The notes under the pieces are model-generated. The model worked only from the letters and a program-made list of their open reading frames with translations, made no database searches and was not told where the DNA came from. A DNA stretch of 64,000 bases. It comes from Gnetum montanum (Eukaryota; Streptophyta; Gnetopsida; Gnetales; Gnetaceae). Each line of letters begins with the position of its first letter. The stretch's first letter is position 1. Positions 11,245 through 24,049 of the stretch are shown one piece after another. Both the position numbers and the translations under genes were made by a program. The stretch spans positions 2,303 through 66,302 of the forward strand of contig MNCI01009457.1 of NCBI GenBank assembly GCA_015680685.1, in the 5' to 3' direction.

Positions 11245-12050
11245 TGATGAATCGTAGTTTGCTAGGCCTTGATATTAGGTACTTGATATCGTGGGTTGGA
11301 TACGACATTGTATATGCAATATCGTGATTCCTATGTTAGCCTATAAATACAACACTTAGGCGCATAGTTGACAAGTTTTTAGTGAAGTTATTTTCTTTCT
11401 AGTTCTTTTAGAAATTTAGTTTTTAGTCTTCAGTTTCTTTCTTTCAAGCTAGTTATTCCCAGTGCATGCCCACAATGTGACATTTGTAATTGCATGGCAC
11501 CTTTGTTTGAGTGTCATGTACTTGGACATGTGCATGACTAGCAAGAAAGATCAAGATTACTTTCATCATTGCAACATTCACTTAGATTAATTTTTGTAAT
11601 TATTTAATACCTTATTTAGTTAACAGTTCGATTTATTGTTATTTACTTTTCCTATCATTAAGTGGAATGTGTGCGCCTTAATCATGAGTGTTTAAGTGCG
11701 AATACTTAGCATGCCTAGTAGTAATCCCATGAAGTCCAAGACATGTACAAACGGTTAAGGATGGATACCATCACCATAGGCTAATTTAGGCTTTGCTTCC
11801 ATTATTAGTTTACTCAATTTATCTTTTTTGTTATGAAGAGTAACTTAGAATTAGGACAACATCATATGCCTCACTTTGAACTAAACCATATGTGACAAAG
11901 CTACTACTAGTCCAAGTGGGAAGATAATGAACTATGATCAATGAATAACTGTCTAGGTGCCACAACTAGTTCAGTCACGGAGTTCAACCAAATTGCGCAT
12001 ACATGCTCGTATTCATATGGTTGAGTGTAGGGGTACCTCACTGCTCATCA
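11245..12050 (+). mobile_element. Gypsy LTR (3' LTR of truncated element), 806 bp
   Basis: It starts TGATGAATCG after a purine-rich tract (cattggggta) and ends CTGCTCATCA, the same ends as the LTRs at 30963 and 38544. Shared internal landmarks are TATAAATA at 11342-11349, 'agtgcatgcccac', the poly-T/Y region and 'gtgtaggggtacctcac' near the 3' end. A GATATC motif (11285) lies just upstream of the TATA box. The bases after the LTR are ccaag; no matching duplication upstream could be located because the 5' part is gone. Confidence 0.85.
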
Positions 12051-14604
12051 CCAAGGAATATTGTACATAGTAATGATGTCATGTTAGTTTTTTATTGGTA
12101 ATAGCTATAATATTATCAAAAAAATTATTCATGATTGTGACATACATGTACGAATATTAACCTTTCTTTTTTCTCAAGCATACTTCTTTGCATTTTATGT
12201 GATAATGAATGTTATGCATTAACTCCTCATAGTCAAACTTCAAGTCTTGTAGGTGAAGTTTACTTGGACTAATTGATGCTTGAGGTACAAAAAAATTTAG
12301 TAGGTTTGTACACAATGGTATTTTATCAAATTTCTTAGTGATTATATTAATTATCTATGATGTACTAAATTATATAAAGTAGATGATTGTACCTGTTGAT
12401 ATTGAACATTGTTATCAAAATTTGTATTCCACGCTTAAATAATGCTATTAAATAGTTCCTTCACTTTTAAAACCTCTTCTTGATTACTCAAATTTAAATT
12501 ATCAGGTTTGAAGCTCCATTTATTCATAAAAATCCATGTACATGTTGTCATGTCTCCATTCCAAAATGGTGTCATTATGTAACCAAGATAGTGTCTTTGC
12601 ATGACAAATGTTGTAATAAGACCTAAAAGGATGAAAAATAATTAAGTCTTGAAAGGGTGCATTGTAATAATAGACATGTATTTTGAGATGACCTTTGGGA
12701 GTTTAACCTAAGGTATTTATACTTACGCATTAGAGGTTGTATCAACATGGAGTTGTGAAGTTGGTAAAGGCAAGTAATAGGTGTCATTTGAAATAGGACA
12801 AGAAGATGACTGGTCATTCCTTCTAGTTGATTGTAGGCCTAACCATATTAGTAGTTCTAGATTGTCTCTAAGGAATAGATGTTGAAAGTAGATAAATCCC
12901 AAGAACCCTTAGATCATGATGCAAATACATTATTTCATATCAATAAAGCATTCATTTAATTTTCCTTTTGCATTTTCCTATTATTTTCTTTATGCATGAT
13001 GTCAAATCTAACATATATTTGACATTTTCTATGACATTAGAGAATGGGATGTCACACATGTGAAGATCCATAATGTTGCCATTCATATTTGCACCAATAG
13101 TCATCAACCTAAAATTTTAGTTTCATGACATGTTTGAGGAATAATGAAAATCTAATACACATATACTAAGCAACAATGTGAGGATTTTTAATAATGTTTT
13201 TAATTGTTTGCTTTCTTTTGTGCTGATGATTATTTGGTAATGGTGTATGGATAAGCTTATGTAAATATGGCCACTGTAGATTTGCTACACTTAATGTAAA
13301 AAATATTGTTGAAGTGCCTATTTTTCAAAGCATTTCCAATAGTTCTACTCTACACTTTATCTAGTATGATCTAGTTCCTTGAATTGATAATTTATACCTC
13401 AAAATTTGGTCTACCAAATTTGATTTAGATAGCTTATGCATGTTTTATCTTAATTCCTAGATTGTTACATGCATGTCAATGATATGATTTTTCATGAAAA
13501 TTGATACTAATCTTTGCATGTTATGTCCCATAAACATGTTCTCCATGTAATACCTATAGGAAGAAAAGGTACTTTTAGTATTTGATTATATTTTTTTAGA
13601 TGCAAGATTAGGTAGAAGTTCATAGCAAATAGTTTTTCTTCAAGTCATGAGAATTTACTTGAATCTTGGATGTCCTCCAAATTGTCCATCGTAGTAGCAC
13701 ATAAGATGGTTTTCATATTCATGCAATTGGACTTTTTTTTCTCAAACATTTAACAAGTCACATTAACCTGTTGGAAAGAGCATTGGAAAAGCTATGTTAA
13801 TTAATCCTCTTATATTGTATTCATTGACTAGGAAGAATGATATGTGTGACCAATTAAGCATTTCTATAATGTTAATAGTTGGGTTATTGATATGATTTTT
13901 TATCATTTTCATTTTTGTTACTATTAGTGGTGCTTCGACAACTAAGGATTATTTAGGTAGAACAATGAAATTCTCATCATATTATCCTGTTAAGTCAAAT
14001 CCTTGGAATAGCATATCTGCATTTTTCTTTAGAATATCAAAAGTTTGAATGATATGAAAGACATTGATATTTCCATTATCATCTATTTTCAAATTGTCAA
14101 AATCATCTAACATAGTTGTGTCTATTTCAACATATTTGTAAAAGGGATCATTTTATATTTTGAATATTAATGTTGTATATGATTTTTTTTATTCACCATG
14201 AAATGGAATTTAATGCCCTTTGTTCTTAATATCTTAGGATTACTATAGGTAAATCCTTAATATTTCTAGGTAGAGTCTTGGCTATTTCATTTATTTCTTA
14301 GTAAAAACAAAATAGTGTGACCTCTATATTTCAATTATCCTCCAAATGCATGAGTAATGCGTATAAGAGGCTGTACCCTTACTATTAACATTCTATGTAA
14401 AATTTCTCAACTCAATTGGTTAGTCTTCAAGATTCATCTTATGTTTTAAATTTTTTTTTGGAGCTTCATCTTTTTTACATGTGCTACACTCAAGTCTTAT
14501 TGTATCTAATTTGATTTTTAGACTCAAGTAGCATTCTTTGCAAATGTTACACATAAATTATCTTCTTTTCCTTTTGAAAAATTTATAAAATTCTTTTAAA
14601 TATA
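12051..14604. other. AT-rich intergenic sequence, no gene recognised
   Basis: No convincing coding region, RNA gene or LTR is seen. Short minus-strand frames have weak coding flavour (around 13490-13740), but I could not place them in a family. It is probably an old, heavily decayed repeat. Confidence 0.5.
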
Positions 14605-15440
14605 TGATGAGCAGTAAGCAGTCCCTACGCTAAACCATACGAATCACTAGCATTCACTAAGTGATCCAGTCAAATTTCGTAGAGTTTAGCTCTCTAAGTA
14701 CACTTTGCCTAGGCAATGAATATCAACAATATGATCATTTTCTTCTCAATTTCACTTATTAAATGAAAAGGTATAGTTAAGTGCAACTGAAGTATATGAT
14801 TTTTATCATTTTATGTTTATCATTTAATTCATTGAAAATAAAGTAATTAAATGTTTAATTAATCTAATAACTAATTAATGCTTAATTAGTACTAACATAA
14901 GCATCCATTCTCATTTGTCATACACATCCTGAACACATTGTAATGCTACTGGGTTACCAAGTGTTAAGCACTACTGGGATCACCAAGCATTAAGCATATG
15001 GTCAAGATGATCGTACTTATGTGCTTTAATTATAGGAAATTAATTAGTTAACTAGATGCATTAAATTAAAATGCATGAGTAATAAATGCATGAAGTAAAC
15101 ATTAAGCTAAGTCCAAGTGCTACAAGGTTTTTCAAGAAAGATCATCTTTATGATCATTTACACCAAGGTGCTCAAGTACATCAATGCTTGAATAAAGATC
15201 CATACACTTCTCAACTTCTACTATGGATACTTAGAAAAGATTCTAACTATGGAAAGATAGAACTGCAAGACCCTGGCTAGCAACTAATAAATGAATGTCA
15301 TAAATGCAATTGGTGCATACATTTATATAGGTGACACATGACACTACATTGATGTGTATGTGTCAACACATTAAACCCTATGTCAACATGATGACATCAA
15401 TAGGATCCTATCAACATAGTCCTGGGACAACGATTAATCA
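14605..15440 (-). mobile_element. 3' LTR of the 12.8-kb element
   Basis: 836 bp, strongly similar along its length to 26530-27378. Shared landmarks include the 'accatacgaatcact' block and 'tatatgatttttatcatttt'. In plus coordinates it begins TGATGAGCAG and ends ATTAATCA. The bases just inside (15441-15450, taccctcaga) read TCTGAGGGTA on the minus strand, a short purine-rich tract. Confidence 0.88.
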
Positions 15441-15649
15441 TACCCTCAGAACTGCATGAAAACTTGTCCTGAAGTGAACAAAAGGAGAAACAAGTCTCTT
15501 ATAAAATTTTGGGAAGGCATGGGATTATTAACTAACTACTATCACACAATTGAGACAAACAAACACTAAGTTTCCAAGTGTATAGATTTACAGTTATTAC
15601 AAAATTTGGTATTCATGACAAAAAAATTGAACACCATGACAAAAACTAA

Positions 15650-18500
15650 CAAGACAACTCCTCTAGTGGCTTGAATATGAGGAGAGAAATTAGATGGTTC
15701 AAGGTAGTGGAGGTTCCTAAGGTGTTAAAGGACCTTCTCCTATATTTGTTGCATGTGGCTATTATGCTTGAGGCTGTGGTTATGACTATCTAGTTACAGC
15801 TACAACTGCTAGTGAAAGACAAAAAACATCCAACAATGCTTTCATCTTCTTCTCCTTACTCCAAGGATCATATATGGTCCACGTCGCATCACCAATATGG
15901 GCTAGTACAAGAATATCCCATTAACAATGTGTTGCAAGGAACAGCTGCTTCACATTAATGAACCAAGTTGCAAATTACTTTTGTTCAACATTAAATGCCT
16001 TGATAGCATTCTATAGCTCTTGGTAGTGATTCATCTATCAAGCCAAGTTCTCAACTGTGGATCTCTAATCAATGAAGCACTACTTGAGAACATCAAGTTT
16101 AGCATTTTTTGTTTCAAGTTTCTACTTTGGCTCCTTATGGTGCTTGAACTTGACCTCGTACAATGGGTATTAGCTAGGCACTTGCTTTTCCAAATCTAAC
16201 TGTGGTCTTCCAAAAGTTAACATTTCTAAATCTACATAGCGGAGCTTGGAAAGCTCCTTGTATTTGATCATCTCCTCGATCTACAACTTCTTGACATATA
16301 TTTTAGCTTTGTTGTACTCATTTAGTCCATCAAAGATGGTCTACCATACACCACTTGCTTGTTGGAGATCCGAGAAGCCTCATTCACCTTTGCCTTCATT
16401 AGTTCAATATGTTTTTTGTTGATTTCCTTCTACAAGACAACCTGGCCCTTGTAGTGGTTCTTACCCCTTTCAAATTTAAGGTCCTCATTCTTCTAGATGG
16501 AAATTTCAATTATAGACCTCTAGTAAAGGGCACAGACATCCTCCATCAAGAGATTATGGTTCTCTACTACCAACCTCCTTAGATTCATTGTCACCTTGGC
16601 AAGCTACTCTTACTATTATCTCATATATTTAACCATTTTCTCCTTTTGGAGCTCAATAATATGCAGGTGATGATTACCCTTGGTTAGATTTGCATTCTCT
16701 CAGAAAACCTCCAATAAGTCTTTTTGAATGTTGTATATTGTGGCATCAGCTAAGGATTGGTCAAAGGTCACCAACTCCTTTATGTACTCAACCTCTTGAA
16801 GTTTGGATTGAAGTTGCTAAAAAGCTTCATATCTAATTACTGCTTGGCTAAGTACTATGGGATTAGTGAGATGGGCTCTAAGTTCTGCAACCTTCACATC
16901 CAAGCATTGATTATGAGCTCTGGCTATTTTAAGTTAAGCCTCTATAATGATGCACTTACCCCTTACCTCCAACAACATTAATTGGGTATTAGTGATGCCA
17001 TCCAAAAGGTCCGAGACCTCTAGAATTGGTTGTTGAGTTTCCACTAGTCATTCTAGCAACTCTTATTGGGCTATGTTGAACCTCCTTCTTGCCACTTTTG
17101 TGGACATTTGCACATCTCTGAGCATAGTGCTATCCAAAAAAATGCTGCAACAATATTCAAGGCTTCACCCACTCAATTTGTGACCACCTCAACCATCATT
17201 TCCTACCCTTAGTGCTACATCACTAGAAAAATTGCCTCATCTCCCTCCTCCAAGTACACTAAGAAGGTAGCAACATTTTTAGAGATTTTTGGGAACTACT
17301 GTTATCCTAGAATGGACACCGTTGCCTCTTAGGCACTATGATTTAAGTGTCTTGCATTTGTTGGTTAGAGAAAGTTAGTGTCATGTCCTCCACCCAGCTT
17401 ATTACACAAGTTACCTCATTTAGATGGCTCAAGCATGATTAGTAAACAAATAGGTCACCACTCAAACTATCATGTTGGTGATGCAAGAGTTATTCTTGGA
17501 GATTTTGCATGCACTTCATGATAGTATGTTCCTTCGACATTGTTTCATGAGTGGGTGGTGGTGGTGGTTGCTTCTCTTTCTTAATTACGATAGGAACCTT
17601 CTCCTTCATCATTTTCACCCAAGAGGTGGTAGGAGCATGTCTTAATGTATCATTGGAGTAGTGGACTATACCTCCCCTTTTGCACAATTCTCTAATTAGA
17701 CATAGAAAGGGGAGTGTCTTCCTTTCATGTTCATTTTCTTTGAACTACTTCTCTATATTCAAACAGATCAGAGAATTTCTTGCTCAAAGAGGTGCACACA
17801 CGCATAGATAAGGCCATCATCTTATTGGACCTCACCATCAGATTGAGGTGGCAGGCTGCTATCTTGAAATACATGCATTCTACCATGGTGACTACACCAA
17901 AGTCTTTGTTGTCCATTCCGTAGCATTACTAGATCCACTTCTTTTTGACCTTTGGGTCCACTTGTATTGATATCTCTACCAAGTTTGTCCCAGTTTCAAG
18001 TAGGCCAAGGACCTAAGAGATGACCTTCACTAAGTAGGACATACTTATGTCCTTGATTTTCATAGTGGCATCTAGCTACTTATTATTCTAGAAGAGATAT
18101 ATCTCTCCCATGTACCACTTCCCATTGGAAGTGATGATTGGCCACATGGGAAAGCTTTGCAACTACATTTTGACATCTTCTAGGGTAAAGTCTAAGAAGG
18201 TTCCAAAGTTCATTTCTTTCAAAAATGAATGTTGAATTTCCTTTGACTAAATTCACCTAAGAGAGACATTTGTCAATGTTACCTTAAGGCTTGGCCTTGG
18301 TCCTAGTGCCTCATCTTGGTGGGATTGTTCTATTTTAGCTTGGGAAATTTGATGAATAGATTTTTCTTTGGGCTCCTCCTAAAGAGGTCTTGTTGCATGG
18401 GTTTTAACTACCTACTCCTAGGGTTGTACTTGTTGGTCCCTTCCAGTTCTAGGTCACTTGTGAAAGTTATGGAATCTAGAAGGTTTTGGGCTATGAATAA
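15650..18500 (-). pseudogene. ORF2 (extra 3' ORF) of the 12.8-kb element
   Basis: The minus strand encodes a protein homologous to ORF2 at 35923-38351. The globular part includes 'FPMWPIITSNGKWYMGEIY' (near 18110-18160), which lines up with 'FPLWPILSKSGSWYLGEMY' of the other element. A coiled-coil part around 16200-16720 aligns with the other copy's 'KKEIHMAKAHINAFNAQ' region. Stops and frameshifts are frequent. It lies between the integrase spacer and the 3' LTR. In plants such 3' ORFs occur in Athila-type elements, with no established biochemical role. The homology is visible by eye; the N-terminal start is uncertain. Confidence 0.65.
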
Positions 18501-19425
18501 TTGTAAAACATCCTCTTGCATTTGTGTCAAATGGTAAAAATTTGCTAAGTTTTGGGTGGTACATATAGAATTTTTCTCATGCATTGATGAGATCCTGTCA
18601 ACATAGCTATTCGACACAATTTTGCAACTTGAAAAATGAAGAAAGATCAAAGAATTTTTGCATGAAATTAGAGTCCAAAGGAAGCCCAAGAAGCCTAGAA
18701 CATAATAAAATGCATGAAGAGGGCTAGATAATAAACAAAAGGGAGATTTTATTGGGATAATGATTAAGAAATGCCATGAAGAAGAACACAACTGGACATA
18801 ACTAATGTGGAGCACAAAATATTTGAATGCAGAAAAGCCTAAGGGATAAGAAACTTAACTAATCAAAAAAGGAGTATGTAAGTGGGTCCTCCCCATATCA
18901 GGCTCATTCCCTTAATTCTCTTACATGCCCTCAAACCAAGAAGTCCATGGACCCCATGGATGACTAATGGTTATGGTTAGTTAAGGATTGAATCACCAAA
19001 GAAAATATCTATAAACTTTAACCCATCAAACAAAGACATCGAAAAAAACATGAAAAAAGGTAGTGAGATGAGATATGGAAAGTAGAAATGGATAAGGTGA
19101 AGAGTGAAATGAAGTACCATATTGTGGTCACATGAAGTTCCTTGTGGATTTTGTAATTAATATGACTTGATAACATCCATCCTTAGTTCAAATTAAAACT
19201 AACCACTTTTAGTGACTTCAAATTAACACTCTAAGACTAGTCCACCCCCTCAAGGCACAAGAATATCTCCATAGATCAATCACCATTCCTATAAGAGAAG
19301 AAAAGAGAAGTAGGAAGTGAGATGAACCTTAGTTAGAGGGGACCTTCAAGCATGGGTAACATGTATTTCTAGTCCCATAACCAATGCTTATAGTCCATTA
19401 TTTTTTCTAAAGGATGTGCCTTGAA

Positions 19426-19466
<41 letters not shown>

Positions 19467-20640
19467 NAGGATGTGCCTTGAATTCTCTCTTTTTTTTTTT
19501 TTTACTTTTTTCTTTTTTTTTTGGATTTTTGGATAGGAACTACACCGTGCAAAGACTTAGCTTCTTGTTATTGGTTGACAATGGAATGCTGAGAAATCCA
19601 TGAAAACACTCATGCACCTAAGAGGGTTGGCAAGTACAAAGAGTGTCAAACCCCCTTAAAGTCACACCCTTTTCTAACCATTTAATTCTTACCAAGTTTG
19701 GAAACTATCGAGGTCACAAATTCCATGAAACTTTCATTAAGGAAGGGAACACATATTTTCAAAACAAGGGAACACCATAGAGTTTCGTGGATGAGTGGAT
19801 GATGTGGACTCACTACATGTTATCATGAAAAAGAAACCATGTCTTAGCTATCAACACCAAAATTCAAAGATAGAATCTAGACATTAGTAATCAAAAAAAA
19901 TTATAATACAAACCACCATCAATTGATAGCTACAATTGTACTTGTCCTAGTAGCAATAAAGAAGAAGAATAAAACATAATAAAAGAATTAGAAAAACCCA
20001 AACCAAATAAAGTAAAATATAGAAGAGATTTTAAAATATTTAAGAAAGAGAAAAATGTACTAAAAAGAGTGCAAAACAAAAATTGTGAAAAATCAAAAAA
20101 AGAAAAAAGAAAAATTGAGAAGCCACTTTGATAGATCAGTAAGGATGGCCATCTCCTTGATGACTGAGTTAGAAGGAGGAGATCTAAAAAAATTAAGCAT
20201 GCATGTCCATCCATTGAGGTTTTTTGATTACTATATCTTGTGAGTTCATGAAAAGGTTTCAATTGTTGTGCATTGACTAGCAGTTTCTTGTTTAGTCTTT
20301 TAGGTTTATAGATTAACATGGCCATGAAATTTCACTTTTCATATTTTAAGGTCATGTTGTTGTTTATTGAATACGTTGTGCACTTTGTTAGATGCCAAGG
20401 CTACCAATCATATGGTGTTTAGTAAATTGAGGTTCATTAGTCTTTCTTTTTGGGTTAGACTTAGGTCAAGGTCAAGGTCATAATCTATTAATAGTGTATG
20501 AAGCTCTGTTTGAATTAGAAGTGTTGGTAATTGTTTATACATAAGCTCATAGAGAGAGTAGTTAATAAGAAGTTTTCAAGTGGAGTAATAGGCCTAAAGG
20601 GCATTGTTGAGTTTCATGCTCCAATCCCTCCTATATTTAC
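18501..20640 (-). other. Non-coding spacer between integrase and ORF2
   Basis: AT-rich and A/T-tract-rich; no frame longer than about 135 residues and none with family resemblance. Part of it (19950-20340) resembles 59770-60060 of the element near the right end, so it is a conserved part of the family's internal spacer. It includes a long poly-T with a single N at 19467. Confidence 0.6.
19411..19523. repeat. Poly-T tract with assembly N and flanking duplicate
   Basis: The 20 bases at 19411-19430 recur right after the N at 19467 (19468-19487). Each copy is followed by a T run. This looks like two contig ends covering the same homopolymer joined without collapsing. Confidence 0.7.
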
Positions 20641-21290
20641 TAATAGTTCTTGTTAGTATTTTTATTATCTCCCTATTTGTAATCTTAGTTTAACCATTGG
20701 CTTGAGTGTGCTAGGGTGTTGTTAATTTATGTTCAACCCCTAAGCATTTCATGAGCTTCTACAAGGTTGTGCCTATGAAATGAGTACCATTATAAAAAAT
20801 AAGTGCAAATGACACGCAAAACCTATTTACAACATATTTTTGTACAAAATGAGTAGTCATAGAAGATGTGTAATTGGTGATAGCTATAGCTTCCATCCAT
20901 TTTGTATAGTAGTCAACAACAACTATGATGCACACCTTTCTAGTCAACATAGAAGTGATGGGATCCATGAAGTTGATGCCCCAAATATTGAAGGGCTCTA
21001 GTGGCTGGATCTACTACTAAGGCCCCTCCATACGAGTGGTTATTCCACCATCACATTGGCAGCATTCACAAGAGCAGACAAAGTGGTGAGCATCCCTAGA
21101 AATTATTGGCCAATAATACCCTAACATGAGGAACTTAATTGTTGTGCATCTCCTAGCATAGTGTCCCCCACAAGGGCTCTCATGAGCATCTTGGAGCATG
21201 AGAAATTGATTAACATTAGGTACACACCAACAAACTAGGCCATCAACACACACCTTGTAAAGGTGTCCATTGGTTTCCATGAATTATCTC
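20640..21290 (-). pseudogene. Ty3/gypsy integrase remnant
   Basis: The minus-strand frame 21280-21017 contains the zinc-binding HHCC region: HESPCGGHYARRCT, then a spacer with GYYWP, then CSCECCQ. This is the integrase N-terminal fold that precedes the catalytic core. The frame 20968-20759 continues with VVVDYYTKWMEAIA, the start of the DDE core including its first Asp, and NGTHFIG, which holds the 'NG..F' context of the second Asp with Asp replaced (YNGTHF where D.G..F is usual). The enzyme would insert element cDNA into the host genome; this copy is broken. Confidence 0.85.
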
Positions 21291-21499
21291 ACTTGGTGAA
21301 GACACTATTATTTCTTCCTATGATACCACTCCTACGACATATCCTGAGTGAGTACGTAGGTGAGAATGCCATCGTGCTAGTTGGGTTTAGTGGACATTTA
21401 TTTAGTTATAGCTCTAGTAAAGAGGACTTCATTAAAAAACTAATCTAAAAGTGGCCTCTCTCCTCTTTGGTATCCCATCTTAATTGAGACAAGTGGTCA

Positions 21500-21760
21500 C
21501 TAGGAACATTCTTGATTCCCTTTCAATATACCATTGTGAGATTGAATTTTTGCAAGATCACAAGCCACTGTATGACATAGGGGCTCACCATCGACTTATT
21601 CATTAGGAACCAGATTGCACTATGGTCATTATGGACAAACACCTTGTATCCAAGCACATAGTGTTTGAATTTCTCCAAGGCAAATACCACTGTTATTAAT
21701 TCTTTGTCTATTATCATGTAGTTTAGTTGTGTACCCACAATGCTTCTACTCACACATAGT
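21500..21760 (-). pseudogene. RNase H / RT connection domain of gypsy pol
   Basis: The frame 21753-21523 reads through the typical gypsy RNase H core: QLNYMIIDKELITVVFALEKF, then HYVLGYKVFVHNDHSAIWFL and QWLVILQKFNLT. The family pattern is 'Q.NY...EKEL.AvvfaleKFr.Yl.G.kv.v.tDH.Al..L'. The Glu of EKEL is retained as KEL with D before it, and the catalytic-type Asp in NDH is present. It is collinear between RT and integrase. Confidence 0.85.
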
Positions 21761-21769
21761 TTCTACAAG

Positions 21770-21960
21770 CACCTTGTAGAAACTCAAATTTTACAAGCAC
21801 CTAATTATGTCTTGGGGGTCATGCTCACATAGTTGGATGTGAAAAGGCTTGGATCAATTAGGTGCTTGTAAAATTTGAGTTNCCCCAAGACATAATTGGA
21901 AGCATTTTTCATGATGTGAAAAGGCTTGGATCAATTAGGTGCTTGTAAAATTTGAGTTTC
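21770..21960. repeat. Inverted/direct duplicate around an assembly N
   Basis: The 41 bases ending just before the N at 21882 recur at about 21917-21957. The segment 21783-21818 is the reverse complement of the same area. The pattern interrupts the RT/RNase H junction of the 12.8-kb element and is more likely a mis-joined assembly than biology. Confidence 0.6.
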
Positions 21961-22960
21961 TACAAGGTTTTTCTTGAGCTACTAGAATGCACATTCACAT
22001 TACTTGGTCCTAAAAAATGAAGCATATTTCTTTGTTATCTCCACCAATGGTTTAGCAATCTTAGAGAAATTCTCAATGAATCACCAGTAGTAGCCAGTGT
22101 GTCCAAGGAATGACCTCACATCTTTAACTATTTCTAGTTGTCTAGTAATTCCTTGGATGACCTTTATTTTTTCAAGGTCAACCTCAATCCTTTTCTTTGA
22201 AATTCTATGCCCCAACACAATGCCTTCATGGATTGTCAAGTGATTTTTTTCTAGTTGAGCCTAAGGTTTGTCTTCACACATCTTTTTAGCACTCACTCAA
22301 GAAAATTTAGGACTTGCTCAAATGTAGCCCCATAGGTGGAGAAGTCATCCATAAAAACTTCTATCTTGCTACCAATCTACTATTGGAAGATACTTAGGAA
22401 AAGGTGTTGGAATGTGGTAGAGATATTACATAGGCCAAACAACATCTTTTTGTATGCAAAAGTCCCCCAAGGACTTGTGAATGTGGTTTTGGCCTAATCC
22501 TTCAATGCTATTTGAATTTGGTTATAGCCACTATAACCATCTAAAAATTGGTAGTAGCAATGCCTAGAAATGGTGTCCAACACTTGATCCACAAATGGAA
22601 ATGGAAAATGATCCTTATAGGTTGCCATGTTCAATAGCCTGAAATCAATGCAAACCCTCCATTTTCACCTTTCCTTGGCACTATCACAAGTGGGCTAACC
22701 CACTTGCTAGGAATAGATGAACCTCACCTTAAGGAGATTTTCTATCTCCTCTTTCACAATCTAATTCAATTTGAGGTTCAACTGTTGCTACCGTTTTCCT
22801 CTTTGGCTTAATGGAAGGATCCATGTAGATGCGGCATATCCTAGGATCAATTCCAGTGAGTTCAGGACATGACCAAGCAAAGGCTATTGACCATTTGTTG
22901 ATCACCTCCAATAGCTTCTTTTTCTACATAGGAGTAAGGTTGGCATTGATAACAACTGGC
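21960..22960 (-). pseudogene. Ty3/gypsy reverse transcriptase remnant
   Basis: Across frames of the minus strand the RT landmarks are visible in order. They are KWSIAFAWS (N-terminal approach), PSKWVSPLVIVPRKG (22690-22740), YYQFLDGYSGYNQI (22500-22560), TTFTSPWGTFAYKKMLFGLC (22430-22500) and the catalytic box VFMDDFSTYG (22330-22370, the YxDD motif as FMDD). Frames shift and several TAG/TGA stops intervene. RT would copy element RNA to cDNA in cytoplasmic particles. The order RT, RNase H, integrase confirms Ty3/gypsy. Confidence 0.85.
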
Positions 22961-23289
22961 TTGCCATTTTTCAAGAAAGCATATTCCATTTTAGCTAGTA
23001 GAGTTTTCAACTCAAGGGGATCTTGTTTAAAACTTTTAAGGAACTCCAATGCTCCCTAATTGATGTCATTAGGTTCATCGAAGAGTTGGTGATGGATTTG
23101 CTCCATCTCGTCCATGCCTTCAATGTAGGCACTTGTAAGTTTTTCAATTTTTTTCATGCATAGAGTTGATCTATTAGTAGGTTTTGCTATCAGCCACTAG
23201 GTGCCCTCTTGTTTCATGACTACATTTTATAGGCACCTTTTGATTTCTATCACATTGGCAAACTACCTGCATGTTGTGATTGATGTACT

Positions 23290-23720
23290 TTTCATGATCC
23301 ATAATTTCTGCATATAGTTGTACCATGTGTCATTGTACACAATGTATGGAATGCACTTCCTCTCTATTTTTTCAAAATAATTTTTCTTGGAAATTTCCAA
23401 GGTAAGGTTTCTAATTCCCAACTATGCATCTATTGTGCTTAGCCAAGCCCTTCCCATGATGATTAGGAAGTCCCCTTTGTAGTTTTCCACAAAAATCATG
23501 AGGACTTCACTAGGATAGGACCACCCACAGACAGTGGTCATGATGTACTCCATCAATTCTAAGGGAACAATTATGGACTGATTTTTTTACTCAATAAGAA
23601 TGTTGCTCTTCTTGAGAGGAGGTAGGTTCTAGGCTTTGTACATTTCATGAGAGATCAAATTTACACTAGAACTTGAATCTAGAAGAGTCTTGCAAGGCTT
23701 ATTCCCAATAATTTTCATGT
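23290..23720 (-). pseudogene. Gypsy retropepsin remnant
   Basis: The minus strand reads LLDSSSSVNLISHEMYKAWN near 23655-23695, where DSSS replaces the DSG active site still seen in related copies at 58866 and 60720. The C-terminal part NYKGDFLIIMGRAWLSTIDA lies at 23440-23500. Stops occur between the halves. The protease would process the gag-pol polyprotein. The loss of the active-site Gly alone would inactivate it. Confidence 0.8.
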
Positions 23721-24049
23721 AAATTAGCAAACTCATAATATTAGATCATTTCTTGGGAAGTTGACCAGCCTTTATCCAATTAGTGAGGGCATGGGTTAAC
23801 ATGATAGTGTGCACTTTGGGAGGCATTTGGTTCAAAGGGATCTCGAGTGATGATGCAGAGGATGAAGGAGAAGTAAGGTCATCAACTGTAGGTGTCTATG
23901 AGGGATTAGAGGGACTATTGGTTTGGAAGAAAGACCTTTTTTGGGTTTTATTTTCTAAACCACTCAGTTGGGGAGCTAGCTATAAGTTAATAGCCCTTGT
24001 GGCATTTCTTTGCTATAGTTGGGAAGGAAATTTGTCCTTCATGGATGGA

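Noticed and set aside
13490-13740. Minus-strand coding-like stretch as a copia or gypsy pol fragment
   Set aside because: The translation has suggestive words but no ordered catalytic motifs, so the family could not be assigned.
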